From positions 93,383-157,382 of the forward strand of contig CAYVBJ010000004.1 of NCBI GenBank assembly GCA_964449075.1: 64,000 nt of DNA, read 5' to 3'. The stretch is from CAYVBJ01 sp964449075 (GTDB taxonomy: Bacteria; Bacteroidota; Rhodothermia; Balneolales; Balneolaceae). A program made the position numbers and the translations under genes. The notes beneath the pieces were generated by a model. The model ran no database searches and was not told the origin of the DNA. It saw only the letters and a list, made by a program, of their open reading frames with translations. Shown piece by piece: positions 37,076 to 46,467 of the stretch (its first letter is position 1; each line of letters begins with the position of its first letter).

Positions 37076-39397
37076 TTATTGCGGTATAGAAGCCTTAATT
37101 TCTGCTACAAGTGCATCATAGCCTGATTTTCTGATGGCTTCTTTTACCTTCTCCTGGGTTTTCTGTGAATCACAAAGTGCGATCATGGCACCTCCTCCGC
37201 CGCCGCCGGTCAGTTTTGCTCCAAGGGCCCCGTTATTTCGTGAAATTTCAACAAGCTCTTCCACCTCAGGAGATGAAACCCGAAGCACATTCAGATACCC
37301 GTGGTTCAGGTTCATAATCATTCCGAGTCTCTCAAGATCGTAATTTTCGATGGCTTCGCGCGAGGCAAGTGCAAGTTCATCCATCTGCTCAAAGATTTTT
37401 TGATGCCATTCGGGATATTTATTTTGAGATTCCCTTACCCGCGCCACCATCTTTGCCGTCATACTTTCCACACCACTTAAGCCAATCACAATCGGTATCG
37501 ACTTTTTCAATGTAATAGTTTCCATCTTTGGCGGTTCTCCTTTTTGAAACATAATCAGATTGCCGTAGGTGGAGACCGTATTATCAATTCCTGATGCTCC
37601 ACCATGCACAATATGCTCAGATTTCAGAGATAATTCCTGAACTTCTTTATCCGTGAGGGCCAAATTAAACTGATCATTCAGGGCTCTGATAATTGCAACG
37701 GCAAGCGCAGCCGATCCTCCCATTCCCATTGCTCTTGGCACCTCGGGAAATATCTCCAGGTTCAAACCCTTATTCCGCAAATTGAGCGAATCAAGTATCA
37801 TCTCGAGTGAATGATATATTGAGTATTTGTGATCAGCTCCGAATTCAAGTTTCTGTTCCACTCCCCACCTGGGAATCATAATATGAACATCCTGATCTTC
37901 CATGCGCGGCCATGCCCTGGCTTTCATTTTCAATGTTATGGGAGAGGCGACCGCATGGGTGCCATGTACCACGGAATGTTCACCGGCAATAATTATTTTA
38001 CCATATCCGAATGAAGTGTGATCATCCGGCTCTTTCTCAGCAACAACAGTTCCGGCCTTCAGTTTCTGTTGTTTCAGCTCCTCAATAATTTCCTTTGCCT
38101 TCCAGACCTTGATTTCACCGCTTTCAACAAGACGTTCCAAAACCTGCTCAAATATATCGGCCGGAGCGCCTGCTGTACTTGTTACACTCCGGGCATGGAG
38201 AGTCATATGTCCGCGCTGAATCCCTTCCGTTCCGAGAGCTCTCAGGGCAGAAAAATTCTGGGCAAGGCCCACAGCACCCATCACCTCAGCCAATTCCGTA
38301 GCCGACTCTATATGCAGTATTCGATGGGCTATCCCAACTGCTTTGTTGGAATTCAGTGAACCGCCTACAATTCCGACTTTCATCGGGATATCTATGGTTC
38401 CCACCAGGTTACCCTGGTCACTTTTAAACCAGTTAGTGAGTGACGTATATCGGTTTCCCCGGGCTGCGTAGGCATGGGCGGCAGCTTCAATGGCCCGCCA
38501 GTCGTTTCCGGTAGCAATGGCAACGGGATCAATTCCATTCATAATTCCTTTATTGTGGGTGGCGGCCCGGTAGGGATCCGTAGAGGCAAACTCGGCTGCC
38601 CGTATGATTCCATCGCGCACCTGCTCTCCCGAAGAACTGTTAAAAACGAGCTTATCAACGGGTATCTCACATCTTGCTCTCACCATGGCCCGGTCCGTCA
38701 GATTCGAAAGAATCCGCAGATAAACTTTACCATTCGTAATTTTCTCAATTAATGGTGCTACGCCTTCACACATACTATTTACAAGATTGGCACCCATTGC
38801 ATCCCTCGTGTCAACCAGCAGATGAACCACAACCATACTTCCTGCGTGTCTCGATTGGGGATAGATCATCACTTCCAGGTCGGTGGCTCCTCCGCCCCTT
38901 GATACCATATTCGGATGCAGGCTATTTGCAAGATTAATAATCTCATTCTTTTCCTGTAAAATGGAATGCCGTACTTTCATCGGGTGAGAAACATCCACAA
39001 GCTGAATCTGCCCAATCAGAATCGGTTCATCTGAATCAGCAATAAATCCACCTGTATTCCGGACAACCTTGGCAGCTGAACTCACTGCAGCCAGTATCGA
39101 GGGTTCTTCCACCACCATTGGCACAACATAGGGTTTGTTGTTAATCACAAAATTCAGTCCAAGTCCCATTGGCAGACCAAACACGCCAATTACATTCTCA
39201 ATCATTTTGTCAGCATCACCATCCGACAAAATCTGATGCTGGTCAAGAAGCGTAAGATAATCTTCTGCATTGATGATTCCCTTTTCATTCAAAACCCTAA
39301 GTCGGTTCTCAACACTCTGTTTATAAAATTTTGGGATCCGGGATTGGTCTAAATGAATATCACCGTTCTCTGCTATGGTTTGATCCTTTCTGCTCAT
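37076..39397 (-). CDS. Fused class II HMG-CoA reductase and mevalonate kinase
   Basis: This 773-residue protein contains two complete enzymes. Residues about 20-425 are a class II HMG-CoA reductase, with ENVIG, VEEPSILAA (catalytic Glu), cofactor motif DAMGAN at 199-204, HNKG (Lys283), Asp290 and the late GHMTLHAR histidine. A lysine/glutamate-rich linker (430-460) leads to a GHMP-family mevalonate kinase from FGYGKIIIAGEHSVVHG (464-479) through the phosphate loop GMGGSAAL (558-565) and SGIDN (Asp605) to KLTGGGGGG. The fusion would turn HMG-CoA into phosphomevalonate in one polypeptide. It is the third gene of an operon with phosphomevalonate kinase and decarboxylase genes. No frameshift or stop divides the halves. 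Confidence 0.93.
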   Translation of the reverse strand: MSRKDQTIAENGDIHLDQSRIPKFYKQSVENRLRVLNEKGIINAEDYLTLLDQHQILSDGDADKMIENVIGVFGLPMGLGLNFVINNKPYVVPMVVEEPSILAAVSSAAKVVRNTGGFIADSDEPILIGQIQLVDVSHPMKVRHSILQEKNEIINLANSLHPNMVSRGGGATDLEVMIYPQSRHAGSMVVVHLLVDTRDAMGANLVNSMCEGVAPLIEKITNGKVYLRILSNLTDRAMVRARCEIPVDKLVFNSSSGEQVRDGIIRAAEFASTDPYRAATHNKGIMNGIDPVAIATGNDWRAIEAAAHAYAARGNRYTSLTNWFKSDQGNLVGTIDIPMKVGIVGGSLNSNKAVGIAHRILHIESATELAEVMGAVGLAQNFSALRALGTEGIQRGHMTLHARSVTSTAGAPADIFEQVLERLVESGEIKVWKAKEIIEELKQQKLKAGTVVAEKEPDDHTSFGYGKIIIAGEHSVVHGTHAVASPITLKMKARAWPRMEDQDVHIMIPRWGVEQKLEFGADHKYSIYHSLEMILDSLNLRNKGLNLEIFPEVPRAMGMGGSAALAVAIIRALNDQFNLALTDKEVQELSLKSEHIVHGGASGIDNTVSTYGNLIMFQKGEPPKMETITLKKSIPIVIGLSGVESMTAKMVARVRESQNKYPEWHQKIFEQMDELALASREAIENYDLERLGMIMNLNHGYLNVLRVSSPEVEELVEISRNNGALGAKLTGGGGGGAMIALCDSQKTQEKVKEAIRKSGYDALVAEIKASIPQ

Positions 39398-39401
39398 AGT
39401 G

Positions 39402-40463
39402 TCAACTCACTTGTATTCCTTCTTTTAAGATCGATAAATCCAGAACTTCAAAAGACATTTCATTAATGGCGGATTTAATTTGCTGCAGTGTATCATCATC
39501 CGAGCAAAAAGCCAGTCCAATATCCCCGCCACCGGCACCTGAAGGCTTGTATACTCCACCTGCTGAATCTACCAGCCGGGATATTTTTTTATGAACTTCA
39601 GAGACAATATCGGTTCCGCTGCTATTACCCAGTATTTGTTCCAAATTCGTAAAAGCCGGAATGATCTCTAAAAAGCCGTTTATATCTCCTGACCGAAAAG
39701 CTTTACAACCTTCCTCACAAAGATTTATCATTTTATCCATGACATGTGTATATCCCCGGGGAGCCGCTGCCCGGAATCTGTTTACTGTTCTTACAAACGA
39801 TCTTGTAGAGGCCGAAGACCCGGTCCAGATTGCAACCATTTTCAGATCATCCGGCCACTCCAGATTCGTAATTTCACCATTGGATAATTCTTTCAATTTC
39901 GGCATACGGTATTGAATAACTCCTCCTGAGGCACTTGCTGCAATATCAACACCGCTGCCCAATTCGCCCTGTGCGATGCGATGAACCCCGAGTGCATCCC
40001 GAAATAATTCATCTGTCCGGGTATCCTTTCCCGTAAATTCTGTCAATGCCTGCAAAAATGCAACTGTTAGTGCAGCACTGGATCCAAGTCCAAGCTTTTG
40101 CTTTGATTCTTGATGATAAAAATCTTTAGTATCAATCCGGATATCTGCACTTTCTATATTAAAATCAACATCTGAAGCAAGATGTTCTAAAATGGCAAAA
40201 ACAAATCGTAGCTTTTTGAACTCTACATCGTTTACAGATTCGGAAAAAACCGGGCTTCCATTCTTATCAATTTTAAATTCAATATTATTCAGACCAAGAT
40301 TCGGAGATGTAAAGTGAAAAAATGAATTAATACTTGGTGTAATTTCCACCCTGCAATATCTGTCTACAGCTGCAACAAGTGCGGGGGCCTGTTCTAATAC
40401 GGCATATTCACCAAGCAAGATAAGTTTTCCGGGGGCCTCAACTTTTATTTTAGTTTTTATCAT
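39402..40463 (-). CDS. Phosphomevalonate kinase
   Basis: This 353-residue GHMP kinase begins with the family motif VEAPGKLILLGEYAVLEQAPALVAAVDRY. The ATP loop is GLGSSAAL (125-132) and the C-terminal motif is PSGAGGGDIGLAF. Together with the neighbouring decarboxylase and mevalonate kinase genes this fits the ERG8/MvaK2-type phosphomevalonate kinase, making diphosphomevalonate. It starts 11 bp after the decarboxylase gene and ends 4 bp before the reductase-kinase fusion. Confidence 0.88.
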   Translation of the reverse strand: MIKTKIKVEAPGKLILLGEYAVLEQAPALVAAVDRYCRVEITPSINSFFHFTSPNLGLNNIEFKIDKNGSPVFSESVNDVEFKKLRFVFAILEHLASDVDFNIESADIRIDTKDFYHQESKQKLGLGSSAALTVAFLQALTEFTGKDTRTDELFRDALGVHRIAQGELGSGVDIAASASGGVIQYRMPKLKELSNGEITNLEWPDDLKMVAIWTGSSASTRSFVRTVNRFRAAAPRGYTHVMDKMINLCEEGCKAFRSGDINGFLEIIPAFTNLEQILGNSSGTDIVSEVHKKISRLVDSAGGVYKPSGAGGGDIGLAFCSDDDTLQQIKSAINEMSFEVLDLSILKEGIQVS

Positions 40464-40474
40464 CCTGTCTGTTT

Positions 40475-41500
40475 TTATTTCAAAAAATCTTTATACGCAC
40501 CCGGACCAGGCCGGGCTGAAATAACATTTTCAACTCCTTCGATCGATTTAAGTGTATTATTAATTGAATCCGCATGTTCAGGTAAACAAATTACTTTAAC
40601 CTGCGGACCCGCATCCATTGTTATGTATGCCGGTATTCCATTTTCGCGCAACTGCCAGATCTTATGAATTGTTTCGGTAGTCGTTGCGTTCCAATAGAGT
40701 AGCGGTGGATTTGCTGAGAGTGCAAGTCCGTGCATTTTAAAACTGCTGTGTTCAGCCAGAATCCCCGTCTTTTCAAAATTTCTCTCTGACAGGGCCTGTT
40801 TCATATTTTCGATATCTTTTGCTGAGCTTTTTACCCATGATGAGTAAAATGGCGAGGTCTCTGCTGTGCGCATCATACCGGCAGTAGAACCAACTGGTTT
40901 TTTTTTATGAGATGTTATCGCAATCAGCATTCTCACATCCCAATAGTCACTGCCATAAAGCTGGACGGCATAATCCCCATCACCTGTATCCCCTTCCCCG
41001 CATTTCATCTCCACAAATCCGCCAAAAAGTGAACGTGCAGCAGACCCGGATCCCTGCCTTGCAATTTTCGAGAGTTGTTTCCGGTCAAATTCTTTCTCAT
41101 AAATTCCGGATGCCGCCATAGTAAGTGCGGCAAATCCGGATGCAGAAGAGGCAAGCCCCGCACCTGTAGGAAAATTATTTTTACTGTCGATCACCAGTTT
41201 AGGCCTGTCGGGGTATTCGTATAGAAAATCCAAAAATTTTCCAATTTTCAGAATCTGATCATCGGATGCATATTTCCCATTTAAAATAAATTTATCCTTT
41301 CGGAGAGATTCATCTGCCTGAACCGTAGTTTCTGTTTTCAGTGCATCCAGGGTTATCGACAGGGAGCCGACGGCAGGAAGGTTCAAGCTCACATTCCGCT
41401 TCCCCCAGTATTTAACAAGTGCAATATTGGCATGTGCCACCGCCCTTACAGTGCTTGACCCGATCTCTTTTGTATATGTGTTTTCTGATGTTTTTTTCAC
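40475..41500 (-). CDS. mvaD: Diphosphomevalonate decarboxylase
   Basis: This 341-residue GHMP-fold enzyme converts diphosphomevalonate to isopentenyl diphosphate with ATP. Diagnostic motifs are AHANIALVKYWGKRN near the N-terminus and PTGAGLASSASGFAAL at 111-126, with RQGSGSAARSLFGGFVE further on. The start codon is GTG at 41500. It is the first gene of the mevalonate operon. HMG-CoA synthase and isopentenyl-diphosphate isomerase are not in the window. Confidence 0.95.
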   Translation of the reverse strand: MKKTSENTYTKEIGSSTVRAVAHANIALVKYWGKRNVSLNLPAVGSLSITLDALKTETTVQADESLRKDKFILNGKYASDDQILKIGKFLDFLYEYPDRPKLVIDSKNNFPTGAGLASSASGFAALTMAASGIYEKEFDRKQLSKIARQGSGSAARSLFGGFVEMKCGEGDTGDGDYAVQLYGSDYWDVRMLIAITSHKKKPVGSTAGMMRTAETSPFYSSWVKSSAKDIENMKQALSERNFEKTGILAEHSSFKMHGLALSANPPLLYWNATTTETIHKIWQLRENGIPAYITMDAGPQVKVICLPEHADSINNTLKSIEGVENVISARPGPGAYKDFLK

Positions 41501-41555
41501 GTGTGAGAAAAAACAGATTCAGGATGATTGTCTATATATAGTCTGAAATACCATC

Positions 41556-41597
41556 TAATGTAATAAGCAGAATCATTGATATCATTTTATTACATTA
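41556..41597. promoter_or_regulatory. Inverted repeat upstream of the mevalonate operon
   Basis: TAATGTAATAA and TTATTACATTA are perfect 11-bp inverted repeats 20 bp apart, with a smaller palindrome TGATATCA inside. There is no T tract on the minus side, so an operator upstream of mvaD is at least as likely as a terminator for the preceding gene. Confidence 0.4.
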
Positions 41598-41768
41598 ATT
41601 CATCAGCCTAAATATAGTATTTAAACTCAGTCAATGCACTTTTTAGTTCTGATTATAAAAAAAAGTTTACTTTATGAAAGTCATTCACAAAAGCTCTCAT
41701 CAGATCAATAGAATCTAAATACCTGAGCTGCTCTTAATAATTTTTAAATAAACGGCGATTCTCTTCTT

Positions 41769-42593
41769 TTAATCCTTGTAAGTAAGCACACGGCCCCAAA
41801 GACTTTTGGTTCCCCATATGCCTCTCCGAAGAGTCTCAAGCTGAACAATTTGACTATGATCAACAAAAAGGTTCACTTCAGGACCGTAGTTTTTAATATA
41901 CCATGCAAAAACATCCGGTTCTGCTGCTTCGAACATAAGCTTTTCAAGTCCGATCTCATTAATGAACTCAGCCGGCACATCTGTTCTCCAGGGATCAGCA
42001 TTTTCAGTAATTCCCTCCGACTCAATCATGATCATATAGGCACCATTTTCTACAAATTTTTTTGCTTGTTTTATGGCGAACCCTGTGTCAAGTGTCCCTT
42101 CTGATTCCAGTTCGCCCTTTGCTGTATCGCCACCGGCCCCGAACTGTATTCCTATTTCCGGTTTCGCTTTTAAACCTGCCTTCTGTACTTTTTCAATTAA
42201 TCTGAGCCAGTCATCGGTTGGAATCGTTATGAATCCTGCAGAGAGCTCAATAATATCGAAACCTACTTCTTTGCACGTTTTAACATACCGGTCAAATTTT
42301 TCCGGCCCCTGGGTCAGTACATATTCAGCAAACCCGCCGGTTGATACCAGCACATTGTTTTCATGTGCGGTTTCAATAAGGTTATTCAATTGATCTGCAT
42401 CAATCAGGCTGAAAGAACCACCTGAAAATTTAAGGGCATCCACATATTCGCCCATGGTTCCAAGAATATCGTTCAGATAGTTTGGGCCCATAACCGCATA
42501 GTAGGGACCGCGGATTTCGGTCACCCCTGTTTTTCGCGGTTTTTCTTCACGTTTATTTTTTCGTATAAAATCGAAAGGGTTCTCTTTTGACAT
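41769..42593 (-). CDS. Phosphosulfolactate synthase (ComA) family protein
   Basis: This 274-residue TIM-barrel protein matches the ComA family throughout, e.g. DALKFSGGSFSLID, VSTGGFAEYVLTQ, DIIELSAGF, KPEIGIQFGAGGD, MIMIESEGIT and NLFVDHSQIVQLETLRRGIWG. In methanogens ComA adds sulfite to phosphoenolpyruvate to make phosphosulfolactate, the first step to coenzyme M. Related proteins also occur in bacteria and plants (HSA32), where the reaction is often unproven. There are no comB/comC genes here, so coenzyme M synthesis is not implied. It is paired with an MmgE/PrpD gene 23 bp upstream. Confidence 0.85.
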   Translation of the reverse strand: MSKENPFDFIRKNKREEKPRKTGVTEIRGPYYAVMGPNYLNDILGTMGEYVDALKFSGGSFSLIDADQLNNLIETAHENNVLVSTGGFAEYVLTQGPEKFDRYVKTCKEVGFDIIELSAGFITIPTDDWLRLIEKVQKAGLKAKPEIGIQFGAGGDTAKGELESEGTLDTGFAIKQAKKFVENGAYMIMIESEGITENADPWRTDVPAEFINEIGLEKLMFEAAEPDVFAWYIKNYGPEVNLFVDHSQIVQLETLRRGIWGTKSLWGRVLTYKD

Positions 42594-42616
42594 AATAATT
42601 GGCTTTTTGTATTTAT

Positions 42617-43996
42617 TTACTGTTTCTGATCTGTTTTCAATTCAACTTTTTCCAGCAGTTCGAAAAGCTCAGTTACCGTATGTTCCTCAAATTGCTGAAT
42701 CATTTCTATAATTTTTTCTCTTAACTCCGGTGATGTCCGGGGTTCGGCAAGATCATGAAATTTATCAACAAGCGTGTCCCATCCCGCCGGTCTTGTGTGA
42801 AATCCTTCATAATCAGACTTCTCTTTTTCGAAAACCCGGCCGTTATTCATCCGGATTGTGATTTTAACGGGCATTTCATCGGGAAACCGGTCTGAATATT
42901 CCTGATTTTCAGTTACATGAACCTTTTTCAGAAGGTTTTGAATATCTTCGCGTTCGATCCGGGCCTGCTCATACTGTTCCGGCATTACCTGATCATCCAA
43001 AAGAGCAGCAGATACAAGATAATTTAAACTGTGATCTGCCTCTTCTTTATTTCTTACAATAGTTTTATCACCCTCTTCACCGCCACCGATAATGTGATAG
43101 GCAACATCAAATATTTCAATATTTATTTCATCAATTTCCCCGGGCTGAATATCCTTTTCATCTTTTAATTGCAGTACACCCTCAAGGGTAGACTGTGAGT
43201 GAATCTCGGCATTGTACTTTTTTATTATCGTACCCAGTACTTTGTCAGTTCCTTCTTTCTTCCAGTCGATTTTAAACTGACCGGCAATAGAGTCCATAAA
43301 TCCCTTATTTCCTTCAAAAACTGATTCCGGTCCCGTTATACCTTGCCTGGCAAGGTAACACGCATGTGTAGCTCCAAATGCAGTATGCGGAAAGGCGAAA
43401 CCCTTCCAGTTCGAAAGTGCCCCTGTTCGTGAAACCCTCAATGCATTGAGTGATGTTCCCGCAATAGCCAGTGCGTTGGCGGTTTGATCATTCGATAAAC
43501 CAAGCGCTTTCGAAACACCTGCGGCAACTGAATAAGATCCCTGGGTTGTATGATCGAAACCCTTATCGCGAACCGGTGCTTCGTCACTCAGCCGGCACTG
43601 AACCTGGTAAGCGATTGCCAGCGCGGTCAGAAACTCCTCACCGCTTATATTTGCGTGTTCACCTGCTGCCAGAATAGCTCCGATATTATCACTCGGGTGG
43701 CACGTTTCTCCTTTGGCAAGATAACTGTCATTATAATCCAGGTAACGGACCAATGCACTATTGTAGAGGGCTGCACGGTCAGGTGATGACTTACTCCCCC
43801 CGATCAATGTTGATATTGGATTTCCTCCTAGCTCATCCAGGTGTGAGCGAAGAGCCCTGACAGGTCTTCCCTCAATAGCACCAATAGCAGTGCCCAATGA
43901 ATCAAGCAGTCGTTTTTTCAACTGATTTGTCTCTTCAATGGATAATTTTTTGAAATTCACCTTGCCAACAAACTCTGCAAGTTCGTGTACTATCAT
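42617..43996 (-). CDS. MmgE/PrpD family protein
   Basis: This 459-residue protein belongs to the MmgE/PrpD family, which includes 2-methylcitrate dehydratase and related dehydratases or decarboxylases. Characteristic segments are LLDSLGTAIGA, YLDYNDSYLAKGETCHPSDNIGAILAAGE, DHTTQGSYSVAAG and KGFAFPHTAFGATHACYLARQG. No methylcitrate synthase or lyase genes lie nearby, so a methylcitrate-cycle role is unsupported; related itaconate/aconitate-type activities are possible. It is the first gene of a pair with the ComA-like gene. Confidence 0.88.
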   Translation of the reverse strand: MIVHELAEFVGKVNFKKLSIEETNQLKKRLLDSLGTAIGAIEGRPVRALRSHLDELGGNPISTLIGGSKSSPDRAALYNSALVRYLDYNDSYLAKGETCHPSDNIGAILAAGEHANISGEEFLTALAIAYQVQCRLSDEAPVRDKGFDHTTQGSYSVAAGVSKALGLSNDQTANALAIAGTSLNALRVSRTGALSNWKGFAFPHTAFGATHACYLARQGITGPESVFEGNKGFMDSIAGQFKIDWKKEGTDKVLGTIIKKYNAEIHSQSTLEGVLQLKDEKDIQPGEIDEINIEIFDVAYHIIGGGEEGDKTIVRNKEEADHSLNYLVSAALLDDQVMPEQYEQARIEREDIQNLLKKVHVTENQEYSDRFPDEMPVKITIRMNNGRVFEKEKSDYEGFHTRPAGWDTLVDKFHDLAEPRTSPELREKIIEMIQQFEEHTVTELFELLEKVELKTDQKQ

Positions 43997-44090
43997 ATCA
44001 CTACCCTCCTCTCATTTAAAAAATGATAAATCTCTCATTCTAATTTTAATAACAAGTTCCCACTGATTTACATTTCAATTTCATAACCAG

Positions 44091-44120
44091 AAATAAAAAC
44101 CGGGGGAAGGCGACGGTTTT
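44091..44120 (-). terminator. Terminator of the ABC transporter operon
   Basis: On the minus strand AAAACCG, an 11-nt loop, CGGTTTT and TATTT follow the ATPase stop codon by about 20 bp. Confidence 0.75.
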
Positions 44121-44141
44121 GGAGTGGGAATATCTTCTTGA

Positions 44142-44903
44142 CTAAAGCCAGCCGAGATTTTCAGTCCGCCCGGAACCCGACTCTATATACTCCTGGAATA
44201 TTTCACTGAGACTGGAATCATTCCGCAGCTCGCGGCGTGACTGTGCGTCAAGATAAGCGATTATTTTACCCTCATTCAGAATAGCAATATCATCACAGAG
44301 ATTTTCAACTACCTCAAGAATATGGCTTGTAATGAAAATTGTTACTCCTTTGGCTTTCAATTTTTTAAGCACATTCTTCATTCTTCCGATGGATATCACA
44401 TCCACACTTTCAAATGGTTCGTCCAGGAAGAGTAACTTAGGCTCAGTTAGTACTGATGTGCAAAATGCCAGTTTTTTGCGGCTTCCTGAAGAGAGTTGCT
44501 TTACTTTAATGTGTGTAAATTCACTGATTTCAAAGTAGTTGAAAAGAGAGGTGATCTTTTCATTCAGTTCATGACCTGTAATTCCGTACATCTCACAAAC
44601 ATAGGTAATGAACTCATAGCTGGTAAAATTTTCAAAAAGAAGCGGCGGCTGCAGAACCGAGGCTACATCTTTTTTAATTGCAAGTTCATTTGAAGCATTC
44701 AGTTCCAGATTGTTAATAGTAATATCACCCTCATTGAAATCAAGCAGACCGGTCAGAATTCCTATGAGCGTGCTTTTGCCGGCACCATTGGGACCGATGA
44801 GCCCGAATATACTGCCACCCGGCACATCGAGGTCAAGTTCTTTCAGTACGAGAGTCTTGTCGTATGATTTTGACAGGTTTTTAATAATCAGAGCTCGTTC
44901 CAT
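44142..44903 (-). CDS. ABC transporter ATP-binding protein
   Basis: This 253-residue ATPase carries Walker A GPNGAGKST, signature SSGSRKKLA (a variant of LSGGQ), Walker B LLFLDEPFE and the His switch SHILEVVE. It resembles export-type ATPases of the ABC-2 class. The start overlaps the upstream permease gene by 16 bp. It should energise one or both of the large membrane proteins encoded just upstream. The cargo is unknown. Confidence 0.93.
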   Translation of the reverse strand: MERALIIKNLSKSYDKTLVLKELDLDVPGGSIFGLIGPNGAGKSTLIGILTGLLDFNEGDITINNLELNASNELAIKKDVASVLQPPLLFENFTSYEFITYVCEMYGITGHELNEKITSLFNYFEISEFTHIKVKQLSSGSRKKLAFCTSVLTEPKLLFLDEPFESVDVISIGRMKNVLKKLKAKGVTIFITSHILEVVENLCDDIAILNEGKIIAYLDAQSRRELRNDSSLSEIFQEYIESGSGRTENLGWL

Positions 44904-46429
44904 AATTTTGGAAGTAAACGGGTTGTAATTTTCTCATCGTAATGAGTGATTTTGTTTCTCAGAATGTAAATGAAATAAATATTGAGGAGTAATAGAATTA
45001 GAATATGGTAAAACTGGACTGATTCAAACACCGTAAAAGATAACCCGCCAATAATTAAAATAACTGAAAAAGCGAAAAAAGATACAGACGCAGGAACTAC
45101 CGGATTGGTAAGCGACAGTACGCTCACATCGCGTATTTTTTTATAGTTGGTAATTGAACTGCCAATCACATAGTACAGTACTATCATCAAAATTAAAAAG
45201 AGACCAAGATAAGCCTGGATAATTGAAACCAGGTTTTTATAGTAAAAAGGAATTATGGTAAGTATAAATAAAATTGCAGGAATTACAGTCAGAACCGCAG
45301 CATGAATTCTTTTCATGAAAATATCATGTCGCTTCACCGGAAACTGCATTGATAGCAGAAATTCCCTGTTTTCGAATCCATAACCATTCACGAGCATAAT
45401 CAGCAAAAACATCACCGGAACCATTGACAATATCACTAAAGCTGCACTCTGCAGTGGATTTCCATTCATGCTAATTGACAGCGTGTAAAAGGCTACAATT
45501 ACAAGTGTAAGCAAGAGCTGGGTTTTACTGTAACTGTGGTTCCAGATTGTGTACACATATTTACCAGTTTCACTGCCATACATTTTTTTGAACAGGGAGA
45601 ACCTGCTTTTTTTTCCTATTACAGTAACCTCAAATCCCGATGGTGTGGTCAATGCTTTTGAATACAGTTGGTTTGATATCCTGAAAAGCATAAACAAGGC
45701 TGATATGAACAGAATTAAGCAGAGTATTATCCACACATTGTTTTCAAGACCGGCAAATGCAATGAAACCATTTCCGGGCGTAAATTCTATCCAGCTGAAA
45801 ACCCAGGGAACCAGTTGTTCCATTGACGGAAGCAGAGCAGATAATGAGAGGTAAGGTGAAGCAATAAAAAATCCAAAAATCAAACCAATCAGTAAAAAAT
45901 TGAACCACTTTAGCTTATCTCCCGGGATGCTTTTAAAATTCCATTTTATCAGGAGAATCAGCTTATAATTGCACAACACGAGAGCAGTAACTGCTACAAT
46001 ATGCAGCCAGGACTCTGTTTTAGGAATCAGAATGATGAGCCATAAAAAATGAAATATCAAATTCACAGGGTGCAAAAATGTTACCAGGTTTAAATACCCG
46101 GAAAGTCTCTTTATGGACATCGAAAAGCTGAGCAGCTTTCTGTTTTCGTGAAGTGGCAGACGGTTCGATTTGGTGAAAATAAACTGCATTACCCACAGCA
46201 TATTCAGAATTATCAGCTGAACCAGCTTTTGCATTTCGGGTGTAAACCAGGGATAGAGTTCACGGACGGCATCCAAATTAACATTTAACAGGAGGGCTAC
46301 CGCCAAACCGGCAAATTGTCCGAAACCCAGTAACAAAAAAAAGGAATAAAATGCTACAGCAAATAACTCTGCAGCAGAAACAGATCTCCACCACAATTTG
46401 GTATGCAGGTTGATGAATGATTTTAGCAT
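44888..46429 (-). CDS. ABC exporter membrane subunit, paralogue 2
   Basis: This 513-residue protein has about twelve hydrophobic helices and no recognised soluble domain. A conserved segment HENRKLLSFSMS...HPVNLIFHFLW matches the neighbouring 518-residue protein, and both place an ENREFLL/ENRELLL motif in the second half. It overlaps the ATPase gene by 16 bp, so it is almost surely the permease partner. It may form a heterodimer with the other paralogue. Confidence 0.75.
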   Translation of the reverse strand: MLKSFINLHTKLWWRSVSAAELFAVAFYSFFLLLGFGQFAGLAVALLLNVNLDAVRELYPWFTPEMQKLVQLIILNMLWVMQFIFTKSNRLPLHENRKLLSFSMSIKRLSGYLNLVTFLHPVNLIFHFLWLIILIPKTESWLHIVAVTALVLCNYKLILLIKWNFKSIPGDKLKWFNFLLIGLIFGFFIASPYLSLSALLPSMEQLVPWVFSWIEFTPGNGFIAFAGLENNVWIILCLILFISALFMLFRISNQLYSKALTTPSGFEVTVIGKKSRFSLFKKMYGSETGKYVYTIWNHSYSKTQLLLTLVIVAFYTLSISMNGNPLQSAALVILSMVPVMFLLIMLVNGYGFENREFLLSMQFPVKRHDIFMKRIHAAVLTVIPAILFILTIIPFYYKNLVSIIQAYLGLFLILMIVLYYVIGSSITNYKKIRDVSVLSLTNPVVPASVSFFAFSVILIIGGLSFTVFESVQFYHILILLLLNIYFIYILRNKITHYDEKITTRLLPKLWNEL

Positions 46430-46467
46430 AATATCGTGATAGTAACCTTCAAAATGGAAAGAAAAAA

